Notes under the pieces: model-generated
Told to the model about the DNA's origin: nothing
Seen by the model: only the letters and a program-made list of their open reading frames with translations
Databases searched by the model: none
NCBI GenBank assembly: GCA_029866965.1
Contig: CP123444.1
Location: forward strand, 1,281,501-1,345,500
Length of the DNA: 64,000 nt
Direction of reading: 5' to 3'
DNA from: Flavobacteriaceae bacterium YJPT1-3
GTDB lineage: Bacteria > Bacteroidota > Bacteroidia > Flavobacteriales > Flavobacteriaceae
Shown here: in pieces, positions 52,598 through 61,767 of the stretch
Position numbering within the stretch: position 1 is the first letter of the stretch
Layout of the letters: each line of letters starts with the position of its first letter
Made by a program: the position numbers and the translations under genes

Positions 52598-54414
52598 CTA
52601 TTGTTTGAGCCATGAATTTCGCGCTGCTTTCTGAGCGGACGACAGACGTTTCTGCGGAACTATTTCATAGGCAGGATTGGCAGCCAGCACAACAGTAACT
52701 GTCAATTCTTCACCAAAGCGCTGCACCGTAAACGTTAAACCGTCGCCTGGTTTTTTAGTTTGAAGCAGGCTATTGAGCGCGGAAATATGCTCAATGGCCT
52801 GACCATCCACTGCGGTGATCAGATCACCTTGATCAATACCCGCCACATAAGCCGGACTACCCTTTGCCGTATTGCGCACTACACGAATGCCACCTTTGTC
52901 GGCGCCCATGGAGAGTCCGAGATAAGGCTCGTTCTGCTTTCGCGAAAGCGTAACGCCAACCTGTTCCAGCAAGCGTTTATAATCGGGTATTTCACTAGAA
53001 TAGATGTATTTGGAAAAAAAGATTCCGCAAACTCGGCCCCGGCATAATCTGACAGGGTCTCTTCCAGATTGCTTACCGTATAGGGTTTTTCGGGGCTTCC
53101 ATACTGCTCCCACAAGCGCTGCATATAGCTGTCTAACGTAAGGCCTTTTTCGCGTAAGCTCAGATCCAAAGCGAGTCCGAGTACGGAGCCGTACGAATAG
53201 TACGAGACAAATGTATTGGCCCAGTTCGTCGGATCAACGGTGGTCGCGGCATCCACAAAGGGAGCTTTGCGACTCATTTCTATGGGATTGAAAAGCACCA
53301 GTGCCGGACTGTTCCAGACATAATTAAAGGTGCCTGTCAAGCCCTCTATGTATTGTTCCTCAGTAATGATCCCGGCACGGCACAAGATCAAATCGTCATA
53401 GTAGCTGGTGAAGCCTTCCGCAAACCACAGGCAATCGCTCATATTCACTTCGTAGAAGTCAAAGGGTTCCAGATCGGCCGGTCGCAGGCGCTCTACGTTC
53501 CAGGCGTGAAAGAATTCGTGAGAAACGGTCCCAATGTTGTTTTCCATGCCGCCATCAGCGAGGGCTTCAACATCGGTTAAGACCGTGCTGTTGCGGTGTT
53601 CCATCCCATCACCATCCACGTTGGGCATATAACAGGCCAGAAAGGTATAGGTGCCAAAGTCGAAATCGGGAAGTTCCCCAAACACTGCTTTTTGCTCCAA
53701 AACGATCTTTTTGACCTGCTCAAAGTAGGTGTCAAACTCCTGGGCGGTGCCGGGATGGTGTAAAACAAAGCGAATGCTTTGGTCATCCACCATAAACGAC
53801 CGACTGTCAAAGGCGCTGATCTCTGTGGGGCTGTCCATAAAGTAGTTCAGATCCGGCGCCGAATAGATGGTTTCGTTCTCCTGCTTGAGTTGGGTGGCGA
53901 TCTTCCAGTTCAAGTCTTGGCGAACGTCAAAGATTATTTGAATTGGGCGCTCCTCCAGGCCTTCGGCAAACATAAAAGTGGCCGGCATATTCAAGTGAGC
54001 ATGGGTTTCATCGATCTGCGCGTAGGTTCCGTCAGCGCGATTGGCAAAGAGCGTGTATTCCAGTTGAACCGTACCATCATGTCCAGAAATGGTCCAGGAA
54101 TAGGGGTCAGGACGTGTAATTGTTAATTCATTACCTGCGCTGTTAGTCGCTTTGACTCCATAGACATTTTTAGCAAACTCATGGAGGGCGTATCGCCCGG
54201 GGGAAGTTCTTGCCATACGTACCGTGAGGGGCTGTGAAGCAAGTTCCGGAAAGACCACTTTGATCAGCCCTTCGTGATGAAGGGCATTGGCAAAAGAAAT
54301 ACTATAGGTGTTTACGACTGAGTCTCCTTGCGCACCCTGCGCATAAACTTTTGTATTTAAAGAGGGGTTAGCGAATAGTATGCAGATCAAGAAAACGGCG
54401 TGAAGAGTGCGCAT
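52598..54414 (-). pseudogene. M61 family peptidase with PDZ domain, frameshifted in a T7 run
   Basis: From ATG 54414 (MRTLHAVFLICILFANPS) an exported glycyl aminopeptidase-like protein: signal peptide, beta-rich N-domain, then the zinc motif HEFFHAWN with a distal glutamate in WFAEGF. Near 53014-53020 the reading frame breaks in a run of seven T on the coding strand; eight T would rejoin it as ...AEFAESFFSKYIYSS. The downstream frame carries the PDZ domain (LGLSMGADKGGIRVV to QRFGEELTV) and ends at 52598. Either a slippery homopolymer, a sequence error or a broken gene. A perfect palindrome copy encodes TLSRKQNE. Confidence 0.85.
52936..52949. repeat. GCTTTCGCGAAAGC palindrome, perfect copy (in M61 peptidase)
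   Basis: Perfect copy. Encodes L-S-R-K in the PDZ part. Confidence 0.9.
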
Positions 54415-54457
54415 AGTCCAAAGATTTTGAACTAAGGTACAGTATTTAGGGGCAAAT

Positions 54458-54664
54458 TTAGTTTTCCTGGTATTCAAGAATGTCTCCCGGTTGACAGTCT
54501 AACGCTTTACAGATAGCTTCCAGAGTGGAGAAGCGCACCGCTTTGGCTTTCCCTGTTTTGAGTATGGAGAGATTAGCCGTGGTAATGCCAATGATTTCGG
54601 CGAGCTCGTTACTCTGCATCTTGCGCCTGGCTAACATCACGTCTAAATTAATAATGATAGCCAT
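54458..54664 (-). CDS. XRE family transcriptional regulator (YozG-like)
   Basis: A 68-residue protein consisting of one helix-turn-helix of the Cro/CI type (ELAEIIGITTANLSILKTGK, then FSTLEAICKALDCQPGDILEY). Small members of this group usually sit next to a DUF2975 membrane protein, as here, with a two-base gap. Together they form a two-gene unit whose regulator is expected to control its own promoter; see the paired operator at 55188-55239. Signal unknown. Confidence 0.92.
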   Translation of the reverse strand: MAIIINLDVMLARRKMQSNELAEIIGITTANLSILKTGKAKAVRFSTLEAICKALDCQPGDILEYQEN

Positions 54665-54666
54665 GA

Positions 54667-55185
54667 TTAAATTGTTAGTTCGTTCTCTTCTTTCAATTCT
54701 TTGCCCTGCTGTAAAGCCTCAGCTTGCAGTTTAAAGAATAATCCAATCATCAGGAGAAAGAAAGGAATTATGATGTCAGTGCCCAGATCAATTTGAACCT
54801 TACCAGAAAACAGTTTCCCTAACCAAAGTATGATATATACCAGCACAAGAGTAGATCCTGAGAACAAGAAAAATTTTCCGGTCTTTCTTCCGTATTCTAT
54901 GACAGGATCAAGAAAGAAATTTCTAGTGAGAAGTATTCGTGCCATCCGTCGTAAAAAGGCCAAAGCGAGTAGCAAGAAAATATAGGCGAGTATGCTTAGA
55001 AAAATTCCCGACCAATACCATACGGGTAGCTTATCGATTCCAAAGTCAAAATTGCTCATCTTGAGCTGTACAAGATCTGTCGTATAAAAGCCTACTGGTA
55101 AGACGAGTATAAAGCCTATCAGTCCGAAGCAGTGTATCAGAAAAAGGATGTCCACTAATGTTTTAAATAGAATTCGTTGAGACAT
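54667..55185 (-). CDS. DUF2975 family membrane protein
   Basis: A 172-residue protein from ATG 55185 (MSQRILFKTLVDILFL) with four membrane segments, typical of DUF2975. The open frame runs to 55356 but that part crosses the promoter and operators. It is transcribed with the XRE regulator. Probably senses or modulates something at the membrane; function unknown. Confidence 0.85.
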   Translation of the reverse strand: MSQRILFKTLVDILFLIHCFGLIGFILVLPVGFYTTDLVQLKMSNFDFGIDKLPVWYWSGIFLSILAYIFLLLALAFLRRMARILLTRNFFLDPVIEYGRKTGKFFLFSGSTLVLVYIILWLGKLFSGKVQIDLGTDIIIPFFLLMIGLFFKLQAEALQQGKELKEENELTI

Positions 55186-55187
55186 AG

Positions 55188-55208
55188 AATTATTGTTTTT
55201 CGATAATA
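55188..55208. promoter_or_regulatory. inverted repeat operator 1
   Basis: AATTATTG, five bases, CGATAATA: six of eight arm positions pair. It overlaps the expected start of transcription of the DUF2975/XRE operon. Confidence 0.6.
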
Positions 55209-55234
55209 AATATAGTAAAATTATTGATAAACAA
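55207..55234 (-). promoter_or_regulatory. promoter of the DUF2975/XRE operon
   Basis: On the minus strand TTG (55234-55232), 17-base spacer, TATATTTA (55214-55207), seven of eight to TAnnTTTG. Start near 55202, 17 bases before ATG 55185. Confidence 0.6.
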
Positions 55235-55239
55235 TAATT
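55219..55239. promoter_or_regulatory. inverted repeat operator 2
   Basis: AATTATTG, five bases, CAATAATT: perfect eight-bp arms. Its left arm is identical to that of operator 1 and starts 31 bp away, three helical turns. It covers the -33 element. Confidence 0.65.
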
Positions 55240-55302
55240 AATCATCGGAATATAATAATTCCAATTGCTTGAATTGTCCTCTTTAAACAACTTCTTTGCC
55301 CC

Positions 55303-55310
55303 TATATTTG
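55303..55310 (+). promoter_or_regulatory. -7 element directly before bioF
   Basis: Exact TATATTTG ending four bases before ATG 55315. If used, the bioF mRNA would be leaderless or nearly so. Confidence 0.5.
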
Positions 55311-55314
55311 CGTC

Positions 55315-56484
55315 ATGCTCCCGCACCGACTTCAACAGAAACTGGAACAGCGCCAACAGGATCAGGCACTAAGATCGTTGGCCGCGGCCAACGAGTTGAT
55401 CGATTTTTCGTCCAACGATTACTTGGGTTTTGCCCGGGATCACCAACTCCAGACGCTTACCAAATCGCTGCTAGAGCAGGCGCAGCTTGAGCGAAATGGT
55501 GCCACAGGAAGCCGTTTGCTTTCCGGTAATCACCAACTCTATCCTGAAACCGAAGCGATCATTGCTCAACATCACGGGGCGGAAGCCGCCCTGATCTTCA
55601 ATTCCGGCTACGATGCCAATCTGGGATTCTTTCAATCGGTGCCCCAGCGAAACGAAGTGATCCTCTACGACGAGCTCGTGCATGCCAGTATACGCGACGG
55701 ACTCCAACTGAGTCAGGCCAAGGCCTATAAATTCAGGCATAACGATCTCAATCATTTGGAAGAACTAATGCTTAGAAATACAGCATCGGACGAGCGAGAT
55801 CATGTTGTTTATGTGGTAACCGAGTCGGTATTTTCTATGGATGGCGATCAGCCCGATTTAAAATTCATGGCGAATTTGGTTGGCCGATACAACGCCTTGC
55901 TGGTGGTGGACGAAGCCCATGCTTTTGGCGTCATTGGGGAAGACGGAAAAGGATTGGTGGCTGATCAGAATCTGGAGGATCAGGTCTTCGCCCGACTCAT
56001 CACTTTTGGTAAATCGCTGGGTAGCCATGGGGCGGCTATCCTGGGAAGTGCCGATCTGAAACGTTACCTCGTTAATTTTGCCCGTTCCCTGATCTATACC
56101 ACAGGCCTGCCTCCGCATACAGTGGCGCAAATTCAGGCCGCCTATGTTTTGCTTCAAAAGACCGATAGTTCGAAAAAGACCTTGAGCCCGGTTCGTCTTT
56201 TGCAAGCCCGTATATCTTTCTTTCTTCAAGAGATAAAACGACTACATCTCCTATCGCACTTCATTTCCTCCACTTCTGCCATACACTGCCTTACCCTTCC
56301 GGGGAATGCCGAAGTGAGTGCGCTTTCGCGAAAGCTTAAACAGCAAGGATTTGACGTGCGGCCCATACTGGCTCCTACCGTGCCAAAAGGGCAAGAGCGC
56401 TTGCGTTTTTGTTTACACAGCTTTAATTCAGAAGCTGAAATCACCAAGGTACTTACCCATCTGAAAGCTTTTCTCGACAACTAG
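55315..56484 (+). CDS. bioF: 8-amino-7-oxononanoate synthase (or related alpha-oxoamine synthase)
   Basis: A 389-residue PLP enzyme that condenses pimeloyl thioester with alanine. Features are NDYLGFARDH, GATGSRLLSGNH, DEAHAFGVIG with the PLP-stacking residues, and a PLP lysine in TFGKSLGSHGA. It is the first gene of a plus-strand biotin operon. A perfect palindrome copy encodes ALSRKLK near the C-terminus. Confidence 0.93.
   Translation: MLPHRLQQKLEQRQQDQALRSLAAANELIDFSSNDYLGFARDHQLQTLTKSLLEQAQLERNGATGSRLLSGNHQLYPETEAIIAQHHGAEAALIFNSGYDANLGFFQSVPQRNEVILYDELVHASIRDGLQLSQAKAYKFRHNDLNHLEELMLRNTASDERDHVVYVVTESVFSMDGDQPDLKFMANLVGRYNALLVVDEAHAFGVIGEDGKGLVADQNLEDQVFARLITFGKSLGSHGAAILGSADLKRYLVNFARSLIYTTGLPPHTVAQIQAAYVLLQKTDSSKKTLSPVRLLQARISFFLQEIKRLHLLSHFISSTSAIHCLTLPGNAEVSALSRKLKQQGFDVRPILAPTVPKGQERLRFCLHSFNSEAEITKVLTHLKAFLDN
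56322..56335. repeat. GCTTTCGCGAAAGC palindrome, perfect copy (in bioF)
   Basis: Perfect copy. Encodes L-S-R-K. Confidence 0.9.
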
Positions 56485-56520
56485 GAGGTAATTGTTTTAT
56501 GACTGAAGTATCTTTGATTC

Positions 56521-57183
56521 ATGTCAAAATCCAACTCCATTTTTGTTACGGGAATATCCACAGAAGTGGGCAAGACCGTGGCCTCCGCCATAATTGTTGA
56601 AGCCTTACATGCGGACTATTATAAACCGGTCCAGGCCGGCGATTTGGATTTTGGGGATACCGAACGAGTACAGGCGTTGGTTTCCAATACGCAGTCTGTT
56701 TTTCATGCACCTGCCTATGGATTGCAAACGCCCATGAGTCCCCATGCCGCAGCGGCCATCGATGAAGTGGAGATTACGCTAAAGCATATCAAAAGACCAA
56801 AGACCAAAAACGCCTTAGTGATCGAGGGGGCTGGCGGACTGTTAGTGCCTTTAAACGATAAGGATACCATTGCCGATCTCATCATGCCGGAAGATCAGGT
56901 CATCGTGGTTTCTCGCCACTATCTGGGAAGCATCAATCACACCTTATTGACCCTGGCCTATCTGGAATCGAAAAAATTAAAAGTAGGTGGCATTTTATTT
57001 TCGGGAGCGGAGTATCCTACGACAGAGCAAATCATCCTGGAGAAGACCGGGGTGCGGTTTTTAGGCAGGATTGATCAAGAGCCTTATTTTGATCAAAATG
57101 TGGTGCGCGAGTACGCCGAAAGGTTCAAAACCGATTTAGTGTCCTTAGTTTCCAACACCAACAAAAAAGGGAAGGAAACATGA
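56521..57183 (+). CDS. bioD: dethiobiotin synthetase
   Basis: A 220-residue ATP-dependent enzyme that closes the ureido ring of dethiobiotin. The P-loop is VTGISTEVGKTVAS near residues 9-22, and EGAGGLLVPL is the second family motif. Start ATG 56521, 36 bases after bioF; its stop overlaps the bioA start by four bases. Confidence 0.95.
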   Translation: MSKSNSIFVTGISTEVGKTVASAIIVEALHADYYKPVQAGDLDFGDTERVQALVSNTQSVFHAPAYGLQTPMSPHAAAAIDEVEITLKHIKRPKTKNALVIEGAGGLLVPLNDKDTIADLIMPEDQVIVVSRHYLGSINHTLLTLAYLESKKLKVGGILFSGAEYPTTEQIILEKTGVRFLGRIDQEPYFDQNVVREYAERFKTDLVSLVSNTNKKGKET

Positions 57184-58478
57184 TGAAGTCCGATACGATT
57201 CCAAATAAAAGTCGGTTGATCCAGGAATTGGACCGGAAATACATTTGGCATCCCCTCACCCAACACAAACACAGTCAATCGCCCATACCTATCCAGAAAG
57301 CAGCAGGGGCCCTGTTGATCGCTGAAGACGGCAAGGAATACATTGACGGGATCGCTTCCTGGTACACCTCCTTGTTTGGGCACTGCCATCCTTATCTTAT
57401 CGAGCAGGTGACGGCCCAGATGAACCAATTGGATCAGGTGGTTTTTACCGGATTTACCCATGAGGCCGCAACTACTTTGGCCGAGAAGCTTTTTACCATT
57501 TTACCCAAGAATCAGGCTAAAATGTTCTTTAATGACAACGGCTCCACTGCCGTGGAAGCAGCCATCAAAATGGCCTTACAGTACCACCATAATCGGGGTG
57601 AAAAGCGGGATACCCTAATCGCTTTTGAACACGGTTTCCATGGGGATACCTTCGGAGCCATGTCGGTGAGCGGACTATCGGCGTACAACGGTCCGTTCGA
57701 CGACTTTTTCCTCAAAACAGAGCGCATCCCCACACCGGCAGAACATCAAACAGCTGCTATTATGGAGCGACTGGAGCAGATCGTGCAAGATCATGCCTGT
57801 GCGGCTTTTGTTTATGAACCACTGGTTCAGGGCGCTGCCGGGATGAAAATGTACGACGCAGAAGGACTGGAACAGATCTTAGCTTTCTGTAAAAAGCACG
57901 GGATACTCACTATTGCGGATGAGGTTATGACCGGTTTTGGAAAGACAGGAACTCCTTTTGCTTCCCTCCAGCTCCGGCAGCTGCCGGATATGATGTGTTT
58001 GAGCAAAGCGCTTACTGCCGGACTGCTGCCTATGAGTCTGACCACCTGTTCGCAGGCTGTATTTGACGCCTTTTTGGATGATGAGGTGGCCAAAGGCTTT
58101 TTTCACGCGCATACCTACAGTGCTAATCCTTTGGCTTGTGCTGCAGCCAGCGCCAGTATCGATCTTTTGCTTAGCGAGGAAATGGAAGAAAATGCCAGAC
58201 GCATTGAAGCGAGTCACCTGGCGTTCGCTCAGTCTTTGCGAGCGAATAAAAAGGCGACGCAGGTTCGCGTCAAGGGATTGATCCTGGCATTGGAACTCGA
58301 TACCCCCATGGAACGCTACGGTAATCTCCGGCAGCATCTCTATGATTTCTTTATGGAAAGGGGGGTGTGTTTGCGGCCATTGGGGAATACCATTTACGTG
58401 CTTCCGCCACTGGTGACTACAGACGATCAATTGCAACACATCTACCGGACGATTGAAGAAGCATTGGCTGCATTTTAA
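57180..58478 (+). CDS. bioA: adenosylmethionine-8-amino-7-oxononanoate aminotransferase
   Basis: A 432-residue class III aminotransferase making 7,8-diaminononanoate with SAM as amino donor. Features are IWHPLTQHKH, FFNDNGSTAVEAAIKMA, HGFHGDTFGAMSVSG, ADEVMTGFGKTG and the PLP lysine in CLSKALTAGLLPM. Length normal. Coupled to bioD by the ATGA overlap. Confidence 0.96.
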   Translation: MMKSDTIPNKSRLIQELDRKYIWHPLTQHKHSQSPIPIQKAAGALLIAEDGKEYIDGIASWYTSLFGHCHPYLIEQVTAQMNQLDQVVFTGFTHEAATTLAEKLFTILPKNQAKMFFNDNGSTAVEAAIKMALQYHHNRGEKRDTLIAFEHGFHGDTFGAMSVSGLSAYNGPFDDFFLKTERIPTPAEHQTAAIMERLEQIVQDHACAAFVYEPLVQGAAGMKMYDAEGLEQILAFCKKHGILTIADEVMTGFGKTGTPFASLQLRQLPDMMCLSKALTAGLLPMSLTTCSQAVFDAFLDDEVAKGFFHAHTYSANPLACAAASASIDLLLSEEMEENARRIEASHLAFAQSLRANKKATQVRVKGLILALELDTPMERYGNLRQHLYDFFMERGVCLRPLGNTIYVLPPLVTTDDQLQHIYRTIEEALAAF

Positions 58479-58548
58479 TCCTTAATTTTCTTGATAAGAG
58501 CCCTCGCGAAAGTTGGACACTCCTTGTGTGAACCCTACTTTTGTTGGC

Positions 58549-59748
58549 GTGAATCGACTACAGCAACCTATAGCCATTACCGGATTAGGCAGTATCTCCG
58601 CCCTTGGACATAAAGCCAGCCAGGTGCATCAGGCCTATCAGCATCCAAGCTCAGCTATCGACTGGCAACTTGAATTAGATGCTTACGGGGCTGCTTTGCC
58701 TGCATGCAGCCAACAGATCATTGAGGAGATTAAGCTTTCGCGTTCGCCTGCTCATCCGGCAGGAAAGCATTATTCCCGATTGGATAAGAGTGTGCTCTAT
58801 GCCTTATATGCGGCTCGTCAGGCATTCAAACAGTCCGGTTGGACGGAAGCTGATTTTGGGGTCAATATTGGATCTTCCCGAGGAGCCACCCGGCAATGGG
58901 AACAGGCCATAAAGTCTTTCGAAGATGGTGAGCCGCTTTCTCCCTTGACTTCTCCCGCTACCACGCTGGGTAATATTTCCTCCTGGATTATACAAGATTT
59001 ACAGAGTTCGGGTCCGGATATCAGTCATTCAGTCACCTGTAGCACGGGTATGCATGCAATCCTCAATGGGATTGCCTGGTTACAGGCGGGCTTGAGCAAA
59101 CGTTTTTTGGTGGGGGGATCAGAAGCTGCACTGACTCCATTCACTCTAGCCCAAATGCAAGCCATGCAGGTCTATGCTTCTTCCTCAAAAACGAATTATC
59201 CGTGCCGTTCAATGGATCTTGCAAAAAAAAGAAATACGATGGTTTTAGGCGAAGGCGCTGCGGTGCTCTGTTTGGAGTCCGGCCCTCAGGATCACGCTTT
59301 GGCTTACATCAAAGGGATTGGTTATGCGACAGAAGAGCTACGTCATCCGGCTTCCTTATCGGCTAAGGGAGCCTGTATGGAAAAGGCGATGCGTATGGCG
59401 GTGGACGGATTGGATGAAGCGGTGGATGCCATAGTGATGCATGCACCCGGAACTTTACAGGGAGATGAAGCAGAATTTACCGCGATCAACACTGTTTTTG
59501 GAACCCATAAGCCTTATTTGACCTCCAATAAATGGAAATTAGGACATACGTTTGCGGCCAGTGGGGTATTGAGTATAGAAATGGCGCTACATATGTTGCA
59601 ACACCAGCACTTGATCGAGGTGCCCTATTTGGATGCATCGTTTACAAAAGTGCCGAAGGCCTCCCGTAAACCCTTGCGGAATATCCTGGTAAACGCTGTA
59701 GGCTTTGGTGGAAACGCTGTTAGTATCTTAGTAGGTTCCCCAGGTTAA
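58549..59748 (+). CDS. beta-ketoacyl-ACP synthase (KAS I/II type) inside the biotin operon
   Basis: From GTG 58549 (M-N-R-L-Q-Q-P-I-A-I-T-G) a 399-residue thiolase-fold condensing enzyme. The Cys is in SVTCSTGMHAI, the first His in VMHAPGTLQGDE and the second in WKLGHTFAASG, so Cys-His-His is complete. The frame opens from a TTG at 58513, but there is no ATG, and GTG 58549 fits the KAS N-terminus best. It stands between bioA and bioB, where bioC, bioH or a similar pimeloyl gene is often found. A role in making the pimeloyl chain is inference. Confidence 0.88.
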   Translation: MNRLQQPIAITGLGSISALGHKASQVHQAYQHPSSAIDWQLELDAYGAALPACSQQIIEEIKLSRSPAHPAGKHYSRLDKSVLYALYAARQAFKQSGWTEADFGVNIGSSRGATRQWEQAIKSFEDGEPLSPLTSPATTLGNISSWIIQDLQSSGPDISHSVTCSTGMHAILNGIAWLQAGLSKRFLVGGSEAALTPFTLAQMQAMQVYASSSKTNYPCRSMDLAKKRNTMVLGEGAAVLCLESGPQDHALAYIKGIGYATEELRHPASLSAKGACMEKAMRMAVDGLDEAVDAIVMHAPGTLQGDEAEFTAINTVFGTHKPYLTSNKWKLGHTFAASGVLSIEMALHMLQHQHLIEVPYLDASFTKVPKASRKPLRNILVNAVGFGGNAVSILVGSPG

Positions 59749-59799
59749 ACCCGTATTTATTTGCTATTTTTGGAGGAATACCAACGCTAACAATCATCT

Positions 59800-60885
59800 A
59801 TGAGCGCGACTACCCAATGGACTAAAGACCAGATTCTAGACCTCTATAACCAACCACTTATGGACCTGCTGTATCAGGCAGCCCAGGTGCATCGGGAGCA
59901 TCACGATCCCAATACGGTGCAGGTGTCTACGCTCATTTCGATCAAGACCGGAGGATGTCCGGAAGACTGTGGGTATTGTCCTCAGGCAGCCCGCTATCAT
60001 ACCAATGTAGAAGGCAACGATCTGATGTCGGTCCAGCAGGTGAAAGCACAGGCCCTGCGTGCCAAATCCAGTGGAAGTTCCCGTGTTTGCATGGGTGCGG
60101 CCTGGCGTAATGTTAAAGACGGACCGGAATTTGAACAAGTCCTGGAAATGGTACGCACCATCAATAAGTTGGACATGGAAGTGTGCTGTACCCTGGGGAT
60201 GCTGACTGAAAATCAGGCGAAACGATTGGCGGAAGCCGGTCTTTACGCCTACAACCACAATTTAGACACCTCTGAAGATTACTATAAAGACGTGATCTCC
60301 ACTCGGGCATTTAAAGACCGCCTGGACACCATCGACAATGTACGTAAATCCAACGTGACGGTTTGTTCCGGAGGGATCATCGGTATGGGAGAATCATTGG
60401 AAGATCGCGCCGGGATGCTGGTTGCTCTGGCAACCCTTAATCCACAGCCGGAGTCGGTACCCATTAATGCCCTGGTCGCCGTTGAAGGTACACCCATGGA
60501 AGACATAGAGCCTATCTCTATTTGGGATATGGTGCGCATGGTGGCCACTACTCGTATCATCATGCCTAAAACCCAAGTACGCTTATCAGCCGGAAGAACC
60601 GGAATGAGCCGGGAAGGCCAGGCGCTTTGTTTCTTTGCAGGGGCTAACTCCATTTTTGCCGGAGATAAATTACTGACCACGCCCAATCCGGATGTGAATG
60701 AAGATATGGAGATGTTTCAGTTGTTGGGACTCAAGCCCCAGCAGCCTTTTGAAAAGCATAGTCAGCCGGAAACGGTAGAAGCTGAGGCTTCCCAATTCGC
60801 ACCTCTGGGGGAAAAGCCCAAGTGGACTCGACCCGGGCACACCATTGAACGAAATGAACAGGCCAAAGCCAAAGCCAAGGCTTAG
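59800..60885 (+). CDS. bioB: biotin synthase
   Basis: A 361-residue radical-SAM enzyme that inserts sulfur into dethiobiotin. The Cys-x3-Cys-x2-Cys motif is in GGCPEDCGYCPQAARY near residues 53-65, and YNHNLDTSEDYY and RLSAGRTGMS are also present. A tail of about 25 residues beyond the usual end is rich in Lys, Ala and Glu. It follows the KAS gene by 51 bases. Confidence 0.97.
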   Translation: MSATTQWTKDQILDLYNQPLMDLLYQAAQVHREHHDPNTVQVSTLISIKTGGCPEDCGYCPQAARYHTNVEGNDLMSVQQVKAQALRAKSSGSSRVCMGAAWRNVKDGPEFEQVLEMVRTINKLDMEVCCTLGMLTENQAKRLAEAGLYAYNHNLDTSEDYYKDVISTRAFKDRLDTIDNVRKSNVTVCSGGIIGMGESLEDRAGMLVALATLNPQPESVPINALVAVEGTPMEDIEPISIWDMVRMVATTRIIMPKTQVRLSAGRTGMSREGQALCFFAGANSIFAGDKLLTTPNPDVNEDMEMFQLLGLKPQQPFEKHSQPETVEAEASQFAPLGEKPKWTRPGHTIERNEQAKAKAKA

Positions 60886-60900
60886 TAAAGAGAGATTATT

Positions 60901-61767
60901 TTGCAACTGCAGGAGATTGAACGTGTTGAAGAGTTGAGCCGCGAGGAGTTTGTGACTTCTTATCGGAAGCCGCAGAAGCCGGTAGTGATCAAGCACCTTA
61001 TTGATGATTGGCCGGCCATGGAAAAATGGGATCTGGAATACATCAAGCAGGTAGCCGGAGAGAAAGAAGTCCCCCTGTATGACGACCGCCCGGTAAGTCA
61101 TGAAGAAGGATTCAATCAGGCGCATGCTACCATGAAAATGAAGGCGTACATTGATCTGCTTCAACGGGAACCCACCAATTTTCGAATTTTTCTTTATAAC
61201 CTAATGAAGGAGGTTCCACAGTTGAAAGGAGATTTTAAATTCCCCCAGATCGGACTGCGCTTGATCCGGCAGATACCCATGTTGTTTTTTGGCGGGGAGG
61301 GGAGCAAGGTATTCATGCACCACGATATCGACTGGGCGAATATCTTACATTTTCATTTTCACGGCAGGAAGCAGTGTATTCTCTTTCCGCCTGAGCAGAC
61401 CGAGAATCTCTATAAAGTACCTCATTCCTTGATCACCCGGGAGGATATTGATTTTGACGATCCCGATTATGACAAATTTCCGGCTTTAAAGAAGGCTCAG
61501 GGCTATATCACCCACTTGGAGCACGGGGAAACCTTATACATGCCTGAAGGGTACTGGCATTATATGAAATACGAAACTCCCGGATTCAGTATGAGTTTGC
61601 GTGCGCTTCCGCGAAAGCCAAAACACCTGCTAAACGCATTGTACAACGTATTTATCATGAGGCATTACGACAATTGGATGCGTCGCAGAAAGGGGCAGGC
61701 CTGGATCGATGAAAAGAACGAACGGGCGATTGTTGAAACCCATACCCTGCACGGTATAAATGCCTAG
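60901..61767 (+). CDS. cupin-like (JmjC-type) Fe(II)/2-oxoglutarate oxygenase
   Basis: A 288-residue protein with the cupin_8 layout. The HxD iron motif is in MHHDIDWANILH and the distal His in MPEGYWHYM. Such enzymes hydroxylate proteins or small molecules; substrate unknown. There is no ATG in position, so TTG 60901 is taken as the start because the stop at 60886-60888 lies just before it in frame. It is 15 bases after bioB, so in the biotin transcript. A one-mismatch palindrome copy encodes ALPRKPK. Confidence 0.85.
   Translation: MQLQEIERVEELSREEFVTSYRKPQKPVVIKHLIDDWPAMEKWDLEYIKQVAGEKEVPLYDDRPVSHEEGFNQAHATMKMKAYIDLLQREPTNFRIFLYNLMKEVPQLKGDFKFPQIGLRLIRQIPMLFFGGEGSKVFMHHDIDWANILHFHFHGRKQCILFPPEQTENLYKVPHSLITREDIDFDDPDYDKFPALKKAQGYITHLEHGETLYMPEGYWHYMKYETPGFSMSLRALPRKPKHLLNALYNVFIMRHYDNWMRRRKGQAWIDEKNERAIVETHTLHGINA
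61605..61618. repeat. GCTTTCGCGAAAGC palindrome, imperfect copy
   Basis: GCTTCCGCGAAAGC, one change. Encodes L-P-R-K in the cupin-like gene. Confidence 0.7.

Noticed and set aside
52415-52615. Small 66-residue frame after nagB
   Set aside because: No start context, no motif and low-complexity composition in a convergent intergenic gap; likely chance.
55186-55356. DUF2975 protein starting at 55356
   Set aside because: The extra 57 residues cross the operators and the promoter and overlap bioF; ATG 55185 starts the family-like sequence.
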